Shown: positions 9,581 to 19,117, counted from the stretch's first letter. The stretch: 64,000 nt of DNA from Fusobacterium varium (GCA_900637705.1 LR134390.1:2852001-2916000); one strand, 5' to 3'. A program made the numbers and translations. Notes: generated from the sequence alone by a model not told the origin.

Positions 9581-10933
9581 CTATTCTCTTATTCCATTAG
9601 GATTTTTCTCAATAAATTCCTTCTCTTCTTTTGTACGTAGCAATCCAAACTGAATAGTTATACAAGTTGTTATTATTAAAGCAAACATATAAAACATATA
9701 TTTTAATACAGCCATTGGTGATACATCTGAAAGCCCTGTAACTATAAGCATACCTCCATCATATGGTGTCAATGCAATAAATGCACATGCAAATATATCT
9801 ATAAGACTTGCAAGACGTTTGGGAGCAATTCCATAATTTTTTCCTATTTCCTTAGCTATAGGAGCTGATATAATAATAGCAATTGTATTATTTACAAGAG
9901 CTGCTGATAAAAGTCCTGAAAGAAGTCCAATTCCATATTCTGCTCCTTTACGTTCCTTAATCCTAGATACTATACTGTTTACTAACCAGTCTACTCCACC
10001 ATAATACTTTATCAATCCTATAAGTCCTGAGATTAATATTGCAACAATAGTGATACTGAACATATCTTCCATTCCTCCACCTATTGCACCTACCCACTCT
10101 AAGAAACTTACACTTCCCTCTCCAATACCTATAACTCCTGTCATTGCTATACCTATAAATAACACCCCTGCCACATTGAATCCCATTAAAGCTGCTATCA
10201 ATACCACTATATATGGAATTACACGAAGTAGATAAAAGGGATGTTCCCCTGTTATAACCCCAGCTCCTCCAAATGCCCAGTATCCTATTATTGCAATTAT
10301 AGCTGCTGGAAGAGCTATAAAAAAGTTCATCTTAAATTTGTCTTTCATTTCTGAACCTACACCTTTCGCAGCAGAAATTGTAGTATCTGATATCATTGAA
10401 AGGTTATCTCCAAAATATGCTCCCCCAATAACAGCAGCACATGTCAAAGGTAGATTTAATCCTGCTGCTTGAGCTACCCCTATTGCTATTGGAGCCATAG
10501 CTGCAACTGTTCCCATAGATGTTCCTATTGCAGTAGAAATAAAACATGATATAAGAAATACTCCAGGAACAAGAGCTGCACTTGGAATAAATGTAAGTCC
10601 AAGGTTAACTACTGATTCAACTCCACCCATTGATTTTGCTGCTCCTTGGAATCCACCTGCTAAAAGATAAATCAATCCTATAAGGATAACACCTGCATTT
10701 CCTGCATTTTCAGAAAATATATCTATCTTCTTTTCAAGTTTCATTGATTTGTTCATAATCAATGCCACAGCTATACCTATAAGAAGAGCAACATGCCTAG
10801 GAAATTTTTTAAACGCTCCATCTACTCCCATAAATGTGAACATAAGTCCACTTCCTATATACAAAGCTAAAAATACTAACAAAGGTAAAAATGCTATCGC
10901 GCCATATTTTTTTTCTCCATTTTTTTCGTTCAT
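9581..10933 (-). CDS. nhaC: NhaC-family sodium-coupled transporter, copy 1
   Basis: A 450-residue polytopic membrane protein with about eleven to twelve hydrophobic segments, two inverted halves, and NhaC landmarks (AAVIGGAYFGDNLSMISDTTISAA in the first half, ALVNNTIAIIISAPIA in the second). Family members are Na+/H+ antiporters or Na+-coupled exchangers such as malate-lactate antiporters, and one branch (MetT) has been proposed to carry methionine. Here it lies between malY (23-nt gap) and megL in one operon, so uptake of methionine, cystathionine or a related sulfur amino acid is a reasonable inference, but not shown. It is clearly paralogous to the transporter encoded at 17596-18957. Confidence 0.85.
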   Translation of the reverse strand: MNEKNGEKKYGAIAFLPLLVFLALYIGSGLMFTFMGVDGAFKKFPRHVALLIGIAVALIMNKSMKLEKKIDIFSENAGNAGVILIGLIYLLAGGFQGAAKSMGGVESVVNLGLTFIPSAALVPGVFLISCFISTAIGTSMGTVAAMAPIAIGVAQAAGLNLPLTCAAVIGGAYFGDNLSMISDTTISAAKGVGSEMKDKFKMNFFIALPAAIIAIIGYWAFGGAGVITGEHPFYLLRVIPYIVVLIAALMGFNVAGVLFIGIAMTGVIGIGEGSVSFLEWVGAIGGGMEDMFSITIVAILISGLIGLIKYYGGVDWLVNSIVSRIKERKGAEYGIGLLSGLLSAALVNNTIAIIISAPIAKEIGKNYGIAPKRLASLIDIFACAFIALTPYDGGMLIVTGLSDVSPMAVLKYMFYMFALIITTCITIQFGLLRTKEEKEFIEKNPNGIRE

Positions 10934-10956
10934 AAATTAAACCTCCCCTAATCTTT

Positions 10957-12147
10957 TTATCTTTTTTCTCTCCATTTTTTTATTCCCTTTTCTATCCTAT
11001 TCATTCCTTCTTCTACCATGTATCTCGGACAAGCTATATTCATTCTTTCAAAACCTATTCCATTTTCACCAAACCAATATCCATCATCTAATGCTATTTT
11101 ACATTCCTCCTGCATAAATTTTGACAATTCTTCTTTAGATAATCCTAAAGCAGAAAAATCAAGCCACATAAGATAAGTTCCTTCAGGTTTTTTAACTTTT
11201 ACTTCTGGTATTTTTTCTTCTACAAATTTAATTACATAATCCATATTTCCGTTTAGATGTTCAATTAGTTGATCTACCCACTCATCGCATTTTTCATATC
11301 CAGTTTCAAAAGCTACTAGACTAAATGGACTATTTCTTTTTATATCCAATATTCCAAGCTCATTATCAAATTTCTCCCATTCTTCTCTTCTTGGAAATGT
11401 TACAAATGAAGCTTGAAGCCCTGCTATATTAAATGTTTTAGTTGGTGAAAAACAAGTAATAGTATTGTCCTCTATTTCTTTTCCAAGAGAAGCTACTGGT
11501 ATATGTTTATATCCTGGCATTACCATATCTCTCCATATTTCATCTGCAATAACTCTTACTTTATATTTTAAGCATAAATCAGACATCTTTTGAAGCTCTT
11601 CTCTTCTCCATACTCTTCCCACTGGATTATGAGGACTACATAAAATAAATAAATTAACATTTTCATCAGAAATTTTTTGCTCAAAATCTTCAAAATCTAT
11701 TGTATAATATCCAGTATCATCTTTTACTAACTTATTTTCTATTACTTCTCTTCCATTATCCTTTATTGTAGCTGCAAATGGATAATATACAGGACTTTGA
11801 ATAAGTATTTTTTCTCCTGGCTTTGTCATTCCTCTCACTAATAAAGAAAGTGTAGGCACAACTCCTGGACTATTTATAAGAGTAGCAGGATCAATCTTAT
11901 ATCCAAATCTTCTTTCCAACCAATCTGCTGCTGCTTTATAATAAGAATCCGGTCTATATACATAACCAAATATTCCTTGTTCTACCTTTTCTCTCATAGC
12001 ATCTATTATCTCAGGAGCTGTTTTTAAGTCCATATCTGCTATCCACATTGGCCATAAATCATTTGATATAAATTTTTTTCCCATCTCCTCCCATTTAGCT
12101 GCATGATTTCCTGTTCTGTCAATTTTTTCATCAAAAGAATATTTCAT
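10957..12147 (-). CDS. malY: MalY/PatB family C-S lyase (cystathionine beta-lyase type)
   Basis: A 396-residue fold-type I PLP enzyme. The PLP lysine is K237 in SPTKTFNIAG, and SPHNPVGRVW and ADEIW are the typical aminotransferase-like landmarks of MalY/PatB. Characterised members release ammonia, pyruvate and a thiol from cystathionine, cysteine or cysteine conjugates; some also act as aminotransferases. It heads the malY-nhaC-megL operon and diverges from a MocR-type regulator. Its promoter has TTGACT-17-TATAGT, and a perfect 8-bp-arm palindrome lies 7 nt upstream of the -35, the position of an activator site. Exact substrate is unknown; H2S or thiol production from cysteine-like substrates is likely. 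Confidence 0.88.
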   Translation of the reverse strand: MKYSFDEKIDRTGNHAAKWEEMGKKFISNDLWPMWIADMDLKTAPEIIDAMREKVEQGIFGYVYRPDSYYKAAADWLERRFGYKIDPATLINSPGVVPTLSLLVRGMTKPGEKILIQSPVYYPFAATIKDNGREVIENKLVKDDTGYYTIDFEDFEQKISDENVNLFILCSPHNPVGRVWRREELQKMSDLCLKYKVRVIADEIWRDMVMPGYKHIPVASLGKEIEDNTITCFSPTKTFNIAGLQASFVTFPRREEWEKFDNELGILDIKRNSPFSLVAFETGYEKCDEWVDQLIEHLNGNMDYVIKFVEEKIPEVKVKKPEGTYLMWLDFSALGLSKEELSKFMQEECKIALDDGYWFGENGIGFERMNIACPRYMVEEGMNRIEKGIKKWREKR

Positions 12148-12221
12148 TTTTCCTCCTTACAGAAACAACTTACATATTTTTTTAATGCATAGCAATTTTT
12201 TAATTCATATATTATAATACA

Positions 12222-12250
12222 ACTATAAACTGTTATACCCTTTTAGTCAA
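12222..12250 (-). promoter_or_regulatory. malY operon promoter
   Basis: Minus strand: TTGACT (12245-12250), 17-nt spacer, TATAGT (12222-12227). An AACTGTTATAC half-site lies inside the spacer. A promoter with identical geometry relative to the same upstream palindrome serves the second nhaC operon (19054-19082). Confidence 0.75.
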
Positions 12251-12257
12251 TATATAT

Positions 12258-12285
12258 AACTGTTGAAACCGATATACAACAGTTT
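12258..12285. promoter_or_regulatory. Probable MocR operator at malY
   Basis: AACTGTTG and CAACAGTT form a perfect 8-bp inverted repeat separated by 11 nt that read AAACCGATATA. The site starts 7 nt upstream of the malY -35. The same sequence with one arm change recurs at 19090-19117, again 7 nt from a -35. The adjacent divergent regulator gene is the natural candidate to bind it. Confidence 0.7.
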
Positions 12286-12356
12286 GTATTTTTGATATAA
12301 ATGTCTTTTTACGTATTTTAAGCTCTATTTTCAAATGTTGATAACTGTTTTAATAT

Positions 12357-12370
12357 CTGTTGTATAACAC
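12357..12370. promoter_or_regulatory. Distal shared element between malY and the MocR gene
   Basis: CTGTTGTATAACAC followed by a TTTTGATT block is repeated at 19188-19201. Its distance from the palindrome start is 99 nt here and 98 nt there. It shares the CTGTT core with the proximal site, so it may be a second operator, possibly for autoregulation of the regulator gene. Confidence 0.55.
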
Positions 12371-12443
12371 TTTTTGATTTTTATTCACATCAAACATTTT
12401 TAATTTATATAAAACAGTTAGAAATTAAAGGGGGAAGATTTTT

Positions 12444-13889
12444 ATGAAACTTAATTTTATAATCTACAAAGATTCACCTCATAAAATTTACTTGCAGCTG
12501 TATGATTCTATAAAAAATATGATAGAAACTGGGGAAGCTCTTCCCAATGAAAAGCTTCCATCTATAAGACAGATAGCTATTAAATTTGACATAAACACCC
12601 TTACTGTATTAAAGGCATATGATCTTCTTGAAAAAAATAATTATATCTATAAGCTTTCTGGAAAAGGCTGCTTTGTAAAAGAAAAAAATAAACTTATATC
12701 AAGTACTCAAAAGCCCGTCATAAATAATTTTGCAATAATGAATAAAGATATAAATTTTGCCAGTGCTACTCCTGCAGCAAATCTTTATCCTGTTGATATA
12801 TTTCAGGAAATTATAAATGATATATTTAGTAATTATGGAGAAAAAGCTTTTAATTATTTTAATACTCAAGGACTTTTAGAATTAAGAGAAACAATTACTG
12901 AAAAGCTTAAAAATAATAATATTTATACTTCTCCAAATAATATTCAAATAGTTTCTGGTTCTCAACAAGCTCTTGATTTAATAAAAAAATTATATTGAAG
13001 AGAAAAACCACTACAGTAGTTGCTGCAAATCCAACATACTATGGAGCTATAAATACTTTTTCTGAAATAGCTAAAATGATAAGTGTTCCTTTAGAAGAAG
13101 ATGGAATAAATATAGAAGAGTTAGAAAAAATTCTTCAAAAAAATAAAGTAGATTTTATATATACTATGATAAATTTTGAAACTCCTACTGGAATTTCATG
13201 GTCAACAGAAAAAAAGAAAAAAATACTTGAACTCTCAGAAAAATATAATTTCACTATTATAGAAGATGATTGTCTTTCTCCTTTGTATTATTATAATAAT
13301 GTTACAATTCCCTTAAAAGCTATGGATAAAAAAAATAAAGTAATTTATATAAATTCTTTTTCAAAACTTATAATGCCTGGATTAAGGCTTGGATATATGA
13401 TCGTACCTAATAATTTAATTTCAGATATAATAGCTGCAAAGTTTTCTGCTGATATATCATCTTCTGGTTTATTTCAAATGGCACTTCATTTTTTCATTAA
13501 AAAGGCTATTTAGAACCCAATATTGAAAAATTAAAAAAGCATTTAAGGAAAAATATGAACTTACATTGTCCCTTTTACAAGAAATAAAAGAAATTGAACT
13601 TCCATATATTCCACAAGGAGGATTATATATATGGATAAAATTGCCAAAAGGTCTCAATTCAAATGTTTTTTATAATATATTGAAAGAAAGACATGTTTCT
13701 ATACTTCCTGATTCTGTATTTTACATAAATGATGAACAGGAAAATAATCATATTCGTTTAAGTTTTGCTGCTGTTACAAAAGAAGAGATAGTAAGGGGAA
13801 TAAAAATAATAAAAAAATCTTTAGAGGAATTTTCACAAAAAAAGGATTTCTTATTTAAAGAAGACTTTATGTCTATCTTAATAAGATAA
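12444..13889 (+). CDS. MocR-type regulator (GntR HTH plus aminotransferase domain), frame broken three times
   Basis: The N-terminal 70 residues are a GntR winged helix (YDSIKNMIETGEALPNEKLPSIRQIA), followed by a fold-type I aminotransferase domain with VSGSQQALDLI, ANPTYYGAI, the PLP-binding SFSK motif and a C-terminal arm. Such proteins sense PLP-linked amino compounds and usually activate a divergent operon. The frame changes at the A7 at 12983-12989, the A5 at 13499-13503 and the A6 at 13533-13538; adding one A at each restores a continuous protein of about 480 residues, including the stretch GYLEPNIEKLKK between the last two. All three need the same one-base correction, so sequencing error is more likely than decay. 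The start has GGGGGAAG upstream. Likely controls malY-nhaC-megL and nhaC-M20. Confidence 0.8.
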
Positions 13890-13931
13890 GTTTTTATAAT
13901 TATTATTATAAATTTTATAAATTCTATTTTT

Positions 13932-13970
13932 AAAAAAGTATCGTATTATTATGGTACTTTTTTTATTTTT
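13932..13970 (+). terminator. Intrinsic terminator after the MocR gene
   Basis: AAAAAAGTA (13932-13940) pairs with TACTTTTTT (13955-13963), extended by a G-C-type inner pairing, then a T-rich tail. It lies about 40 nt past the stop. Confidence 0.75.
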
Positions 13971-13993
13971 TAGTACATAAAGTTCATTAGCTT

Positions 13994-14023
13994 AAAAAAC
14001 ATAAAAAAAATTTATGTTTTTTT
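13994..14023 (+). terminator. Second hairpin with T run upstream of glnN
   Basis: A 12-bp A/T-rich stem (13994-14005 with 14011-14022) followed by T and A residues. It could be a tandem terminator for the MocR transcript. It lies upstream of the glnN promoter, so it is not an attenuator for glnN. Confidence 0.5.
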
Positions 14024-14100
14024 AAATAATGATTATATTCTTAAATACTTTTTAAATCTAATTTCATATTTTCCCAGCATTTTATTACTAAAAAAAAGTA

Positions 14101-14129
14101 TTGCACAAAATATAATCCCATGCTAAAAT
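14101..14129 (+). promoter_or_regulatory. glnN promoter
   Basis: TTGCAC (14101-14106), 17-nt spacer, TAAAAT (14124-14129) preceded by TGC, an extended -10. Transcription would start near 14136, leaving a leader of about 70 nt. No sigma-54 element or glutamine riboswitch is recognisable. Confidence 0.65.
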
Positions 14130-14206
14130 TTTGAAATAAAATTTAAAAAAAAGAGCACGTGTTTCTTTATAATAAAAATATATTTTTATTTATAAGGAGG
14201 ATAAAA

Positions 14207-16315
14207 ATGAAAAGTATGCTAGAAACTTTTGGGATTAACTATTTTTCTGAACTTGATCTGAAAAGTAGGGTGCCTGGAACAATATTCAAAAAATTTAAAT
14301 CTGCTCAACTTGGAGAGGGTGAACTGTCTTCAGAAGTCGCAGATGTAATCGCATCTACTGTTAAAAACTGGGCTATTGAAAATGGTGCCACTCACTTTAC
14401 CCACTGGTTCCAACCTCTTACTGACCTCACTGCTGAAAAACATGAATCTTTTATCTCTATTTCTTCTGACGGAACAATTCTATCTCAATTTTCTGGAAAA
14501 TCTCTTATTAAAGGTGAAACTGATACTTCTTCTTTCCCAAATGGTGGACTTCGTTCGACTTTTGAAGCTCGTGGTTATACTGCATGGGATACAACTTCTC
14601 CAATGTTCTTAAAAGGTGAGGGAATCTCTAAAACTCTTTATATTCCTACTGCTTTTGTTGGATATAATGGAGAAGCTCTTGATAAAAAAGTTCCTCTTTT
14701 GAGATCAATAAAAGCTATTGAAACTCAAGCTTTAAGAATTCAAAAACTGCTGGGTGATACAAAAACTACACATATTGATGTTACTTTAGGAGTGGAGCAG
14801 GAATACTTTCTAGTTGATAAAAAATTCTGGGACAAACGTCTTGATCTTTCTTTAGCTGGAAGAACTCTTTTTGGTAATCTTCCACCAAAAGGTCAGGAAA
14901 TGAATGACCATTATTATGGAACCATAAAAGAAAGAGTTGAAGTCTTTATGGCCGAACTTGATAGCGAACTTTGGAAAATAGGAGTTATTGCCAAAACAAA
15001 ACATAATGAAGTTGCTCCTAATCAATTTGAACTTGCTCTTATGTTTGCATCAGCAAATGTGGCTGTAGACCAAAATCATCTTGCTATGGATACAATTAAA
15101 AAAGTTGCCAACAGACATCAATTAACAGCTTTACTTCATGAAAAACCATTCCAAGGTATCAATGGTTCTGGTAAACACTGCAACTGGTCTCTTTTAACTA
15201 ATACAGGAATAAATATTTTTGATCCAGATACTCTTGCAAAAGATAATATGCAATTCCTTCTCTACATAATGGCTGTAGTTGAAGGAATAGACAGATATGC
15301 TGATATATTAAGAGCATCTACTGCTACTCCAGGAAACGATCATAGACTTGGAGGTCATGAAGCCCCTCCAGCTATTATTTCCATATTCTTAGGAGAACAA
15401 TTACAGCAGCTTTTAGAAAATATAGAAGATATTGATACTTCTTCCACTGAAGAAGGAATGATAGATATTGATATTCATATACCTAAAATACCAAAAGATT
15501 TTTCAGATAGAAACAGAACTTCACCTTTTGCATTCACAGGAAATAAATTTGAATTTAGAATGCCAGGTTCAAGTGCTTCTCCTTCAACTCCAGTATTTGT
15601 TTTAAATACTATTGTTGCTGATATATTGAGAGAATATGCTGATTCTTTATCTGAAAATGCATCATCAAAAAACATAAATACATCTATAATCAAATTAATA
15701 AAAGACAGATATAAAAAACATAAAAGAATAATCTTCAATGGAAATGGGTATGAGGGTTCTTGGATAGAACAGGCTGAAGAACTTGGACTTTCCAATCTAA
15801 AAAATACTATTGAAGGACTTCCAGTATATACTAAAGAGGAAACTATAGCATTGTTTGAAAGAAATGGTATTCTTACTAGAGAGGAAGTTTATTCAAGATA
15901 TAAAATTTACTGTGATAGATACAATAACCAATCAAATATTGAAATAACAACAGCTGTTAGAATGGCAAGAAATGAAATATATCCATGCATTACCAAATAC
16001 ATTAATAATATTTCTCAAATGATTAATAATGTAAGAACAGCTCTTGGAGAAGAAGAATTCATTCAATATGATAAAGAACACCTTATAAAAGTAATTGGTT
16101 ATAAAAATCGTTTAAAAGATACTATAACAAAATTAAATGAAGGTACAAAAAAAGCATTCTCTATTTCAGACTGCTATAAAAAAGCCGTTTACTATGATAC
16201 TGAACTTATTCCTATACTTAATGAAATGAGAGTCATTGTAGATGAACTTGAATTATTAATAGAAAAATCGGTATGGCCTATTCCTTCATATTTTGATTTA
16301 TTATTTAATCTTTAA
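14207..16315 (+). CDS. glnN: Glutamine synthetase, type III
   Basis: A 702-residue ATP-dependent ligase making glutamine from glutamate and ammonia. The length and motifs are those of the GSIII family: VEQEYFLVD, KTKHNEVAPNQFELA, GINGSGKHCNWSL and NDHRLGGHEAPPAI, with the C-terminal alpha-helical extension of this class. The start is the ATG at 14207, which has AAGGAGGAT ideally spaced; the open frame extends 16 codons upstream to 14159 without a better site. It is transcribed alone, from a promoter at 14101 to the terminator at 16361. It will assimilate ammonia, some of it released by the neighbouring lyases; this link is inference. Confidence 0.95.
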   Translation: MKSMLETFGINYFSELDLKSRVPGTIFKKFKSAQLGEGELSSEVADVIASTVKNWAIENGATHFTHWFQPLTDLTAEKHESFISISSDGTILSQFSGKSLIKGETDTSSFPNGGLRSTFEARGYTAWDTTSPMFLKGEGISKTLYIPTAFVGYNGEALDKKVPLLRSIKAIETQALRIQKLLGDTKTTHIDVTLGVEQEYFLVDKKFWDKRLDLSLAGRTLFGNLPPKGQEMNDHYYGTIKERVEVFMAELDSELWKIGVIAKTKHNEVAPNQFELALMFASANVAVDQNHLAMDTIKKVANRHQLTALLHEKPFQGINGSGKHCNWSLLTNTGINIFDPDTLAKDNMQFLLYIMAVVEGIDRYADILRASTATPGNDHRLGGHEAPPAIISIFLGEQLQQLLENIEDIDTSSTEEGMIDIDIHIPKIPKDFSDRNRTSPFAFTGNKFEFRMPGSSASPSTPVFVLNTIVADILREYADSLSENASSKNINTSIIKLIKDRYKKHKRIIFNGNGYEGSWIEQAEELGLSNLKNTIEGLPVYTKEETIALFERNGILTREEVYSRYKIYCDRYNNQSNIEITTAVRMARNEIYPCITKYINNISQMINNVRTALGEEEFIQYDKEHLIKVIGYKNRLKDTITKLNEGTKKAFSISDCYKKAVYYDTELIPILNEMRVIVDELELLIEKSVWPIPSYFDLLFNL

Positions 16316-16360
16316 AAAATTTCATTTTGTTTTTAACACACTTCAATATAATATAATAAA

Positions 16361-16384
16361 AGAAGCTGGCATAAGCCAGCTTCT
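16361..16384. terminator. Bidirectional terminator between glnN and the M20 gene
   Basis: A perfect 10-bp stem AGAAGCTGGC with GCCAGCTTCT around an ATAA loop, T-rich on both sides. It serves the two convergent genes. Confidence 0.9.
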
Positions 16385-16389
16385 TTATA

Positions 16390-17580
16390 TTATATCCCAC
16401 TGTATTTTCCATTTAAATAATCATATGCTATCTTAGAAAATGCTGCTGCTCCCATTTTTATTACTTTTTCATCTACATTAAATTTAGGATTATGAAGTGG
16501 ATATTGTGTATCTTTCTCCTCATTTGCACTTCCTACTATCATATATGTAGCTGGTATATTTTCACTGAAGAAACAGAAATCATCTCCACCTATTTTAAAG
16601 CTCTGGTTTACAACAAACCCTTTATTAAAAACATCTTTTACACTATCTCTCACAGCTTCTATCACTTCTGGTGTGTTATATACAGGAAAAGTCTTTCCTC
16701 TATATGAAAATTCACACTTCACTCCATATATTTCACTTATATTTTTTATTATTTTGTCTATTTGTTCTTTTACAAATTCACGATTATATTTGTGTAAAGT
16801 TCTTACTGTTCCTGCAATTACTGCTTCATTTGGAATAATAGCATCATATGTTCCTGCATTGAATCTGCATATCTGCACCACACATGGCTCTAATGGTGAT
16901 ACTTTTTTAGGTATGAGATTCAAGAGATTATATGCTTCTACTGCTGGAAGTATAGGATCTATACTTTTAGATGGAAATGAACCATGTCCTCCCTTTCCTA
17001 TAAACTTTATTTCAAAAAAATCTGGATATGAACTTACAGGTCCTGGTTCTATAGAGGCAGTTCCTATTTTTTCATTAGGTTCCACATGCATTCCAATCAC
17101 ATAGTCTACTTTTGGATTTTCCAGTATTCCATCTTCCACCATTAAATCTGCACCACCTACTGTTTCTTCTGCTGGTTGAAAACAGAGTTTTACATTTCCA
17201 TTAAGTTCATCTTTTAATTGAGATAATATTTTTGCTGCTCCTAATAAAGCAGCAGTATGAACATCATGCCCACATGCATGCATTTTTCCATTTACCTGTG
17301 ATTTATACTCTATATCATTTTCTTCGCTCATAGGAAGAGCATCTATATCAGCTCTTATCATTATTGTCTTTCCAGAAGGATTTTTACCATATATCATTCC
17401 CTGTATCCCTGTTTTGGCAAATCCTCTTTTCACTTCTATTCCTAATTTTTCCAATTCAGCTGTTATAAAATCTGAAGTATCAGTTTCCTGCCCACCTAGC
17501 TCTGGATTTTTATGTATTTTTCTACGATTTTCTATCATTTCATCAGCATATTTTTCTGCTAATTCTATTATTCTATCCAT
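16390..17580 (-). CDS. M20 family amidohydrolase (HipO/AbgB-like)
   Basis: A 396-residue metallohydrolase of the M20D type, which cleaves N-acyl or N-aroyl amino acids or related amides. Metal-site signatures are present: ACGHDVHTAAL, FQPAEETVGGA, MHVEP and a C-terminal PLHNPKF. The cysteine in ACGHD is typical of the HipO/IAA-amino-acid hydrolase branch. It follows nhaC copy 2 by 15 nt and shares its promoter, so the substrate is probably brought in or exchanged by that transporter. The specific substrate (N-acetyl-cysteine or N-acyl-methionine type, hippurate, or a diaminopimelate derivative) cannot be told from sequence. Confidence 0.85.
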   Translation of the reverse strand: MDRIIELAEKYADEMIENRRKIHKNPELGGQETDTSDFITAELEKLGIEVKRGFAKTGIQGMIYGKNPSGKTIMIRADIDALPMSEENDIEYKSQVNGKMHACGHDVHTAALLGAAKILSQLKDELNGNVKLCFQPAEETVGGADLMVEDGILENPKVDYVIGMHVEPNEKIGTASIEPGPVSSYPDFFEIKFIGKGGHGSFPSKSIDPILPAVEAYNLLNLIPKKVSPLEPCVVQICRFNAGTYDAIIPNEAVIAGTVRTLHKYNREFVKEQIDKIIKNISEIYGVKCEFSYRGKTFPVYNTPEVIEAVRDSVKDVFNKGFVVNQSFKIGGDDFCFFSENIPATYMIVGSANEEKDTQYPLHNPKFNVDEKVIKMGAAAFSKIAYDYLNGKYSGI

Positions 17581-17595
17581 TTTATCCTCCCATTC

Positions 17596-18957
17596 TTATC
17601 CTAACTGAGTATTTTGCTTCTCTAACAAGTCAGCTTCTTTTTCCTCTTTAGTTTTCATAAGTCCAAATTGGATAGTTATTATAGTACAAATTCCTAAAAA
17701 TACCTGATAGAAAGAAAAACTTATTATTTCTATTGGAGAAACTGACGCCATAGATGTTATAAGAAGCATTCCTCCAGCATGTGGAGCCAGACATAATATT
17801 ACACAACTGAATATATCCAATAAACTAGCAGTTCTTTTTGGAGCTATTTTGAATTTTTCTCCTACCTGTTTAGCTATTGGAGAAGCAATTATAATAGCAA
17901 TAGTATTGTTTACAAGGCAAAAAACCAATACTGATACTAAAACAGCTATACTATATTCTGCACCCTTACGAGTTTTTATATTTCCAGTAAGTTTCTGCAC
18001 AAGCCACTCTATTCCACCATATTCTTTTATTAATCCAATAAGTCCTCTAATAAGAATAGCCATAATAGTTACATTCATCATTCCATCCATACCTTTTGCT
18101 ACTGACTGGAAAAATGTTACAAAAGTCATACTTCCTGTTACAAATCCTACTGCTCCAGCAAATAATATTCCTCCAATAAGAACTGTGAATACATTTATTC
18201 CTGCTACAGCTGCTACAAGTACTGCCAAATATGGAACCACCTTTATTAAATTATAGCTCAATTCTCCTTCAATCTGTCCAGCTCCTCCTACTATTGTAAA
18301 AGCTATAATTGTTGCTATTGCTGCTGGTATAGCAATTAAAAAGTTCATTCTAAACTTATCTTTCATTTCACAGCCTACTCCTCTAGTAGCTGCAATTGTA
18401 GTATCTGATATAACTGACAGATTATCTCCAAACATAGCTCCTCCCAAAACTGCCGCTAAGGTTATTGCTGGATTTAATCCTACTTTCTCTGATATTCCCA
18501 ATGCAATTGGAGCAACTGCAACAAGTGTTCCTGTTGAAGTTCCCATTGCTGTTGATATAAATGCTGATATTACAAACAATCCTGGAACTAAAAACTGTTT
18601 TGGAACAAATGTAAGTCCAAGATTTACAACAGAATCTACTCCTCCCATTCCTTTTGCTACCCCTGCAAAAGCTCCTGCCAAAAGAAAGATAAGAGCCATC
18701 ATCATAACTCCACTTTCTCCAGAAGTTGTTGTGAATATATTGATTTTATCATCTAATTTCATTTTTCTATTCATAGCAAATGCTATGATAACCCCTATAA
18801 GCAATGCCGCATGTCTTGGAAGCTGATTAAATGGACTAGCTACTCCTCTAGCTGAAAAAAACATTCCTCCACCTAAATATATTATCAAAAATATAACCAG
18901 TGGAATAAACGCCCAACCCCCATAATTCTTTTTTTCTCCTTCTGTTTTCTTGTTCAT
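17596..18957 (-). CDS. nhaC: NhaC-family sodium-coupled transporter, copy 2
   Basis: A 453-residue membrane protein, colinear with the copy at 9581-10933 and sharing the same motifs (LGGAMFGDNLSVISDTTIAATRGVG; CLVNNTIAIIIASPIA). About eleven to twelve transmembrane segments. It forms an operon with the M20 amidohydrolase. The 130-nt region upstream is a near-copy of the malY control region, including the palindrome with the same 7-nt spacing to the -35 box, so both nhaC genes are probably co-regulated by the MocR protein. I infer that each transporter feeds a different lyase or hydrolase step of one amino-acid catabolic programme. Plain Na+/H+ antiport cannot be excluded. Confidence 0.85.
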   Translation of the reverse strand: MNKKTEGEKKNYGGWAFIPLVIFLIIYLGGGMFFSARGVASPFNQLPRHAALLIGVIIAFAMNRKMKLDDKINIFTTTSGESGVMMMALIFLLAGAFAGVAKGMGGVDSVVNLGLTFVPKQFLVPGLFVISAFISTAMGTSTGTLVAVAPIALGISEKVGLNPAITLAAVLGGAMFGDNLSVISDTTIAATRGVGCEMKDKFRMNFLIAIPAAIATIIAFTIVGGAGQIEGELSYNLIKVVPYLAVLVAAVAGINVFTVLIGGILFAGAVGFVTGSMTFVTFFQSVAKGMDGMMNVTIMAILIRGLIGLIKEYGGIEWLVQKLTGNIKTRKGAEYSIAVLVSVLVFCLVNNTIAIIIASPIAKQVGEKFKIAPKRTASLLDIFSCVILCLAPHAGGMLLITSMASVSPIEIISFSFYQVFLGICTIITIQFGLMKTKEEKEADLLEKQNTQLG

Positions 18958-19053
18958 AATTATAACCCCCTTATTATAAAAAAATAATTGCTTCTAACCT
19001 CCTTTTTATATATTTTAGCTAAATATTTATTCCCCTATTATTTATTAATATAT

Positions 19054-19082
19054 AATATAGCCTTTCATTATTTATTCGTCAA
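19054..19082 (-). promoter_or_regulatory. Promoter of nhaC copy 2 operon
   Basis: Minus strand: TTGACG (19077-19082), 17-nt spacer, TATATT (19054-19059). It lies about 95 nt upstream of the nhaC start, the same relation as at malY. Confidence 0.75.
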
Positions 19083-19089
19083 GAGCTAT

Positions 19090-19117
19090 AACTGTTTAAA
19101 CCGATATACAACAGTTT
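19090..19117. promoter_or_regulatory. Probable MocR operator at nhaC copy 2
   Basis: AACTGTTT and CAACAGTT flank AAACCGATATA; only one base in the left arm differs from the malY site. It starts 7 nt upstream of the -35. A second shared element (CTGTTGTATAACAC) follows at 19188-19201. Confidence 0.7.

Noticed and set aside
12983-12989. A7 tract in the MocR gene in the correct phase for programmed -1 frameshifting (A AAA AAA)
   Set aside because: The same gene has two further breaks at A runs without slippery phase, and many other genes show the same missing base, so a sequencing cause is simpler.
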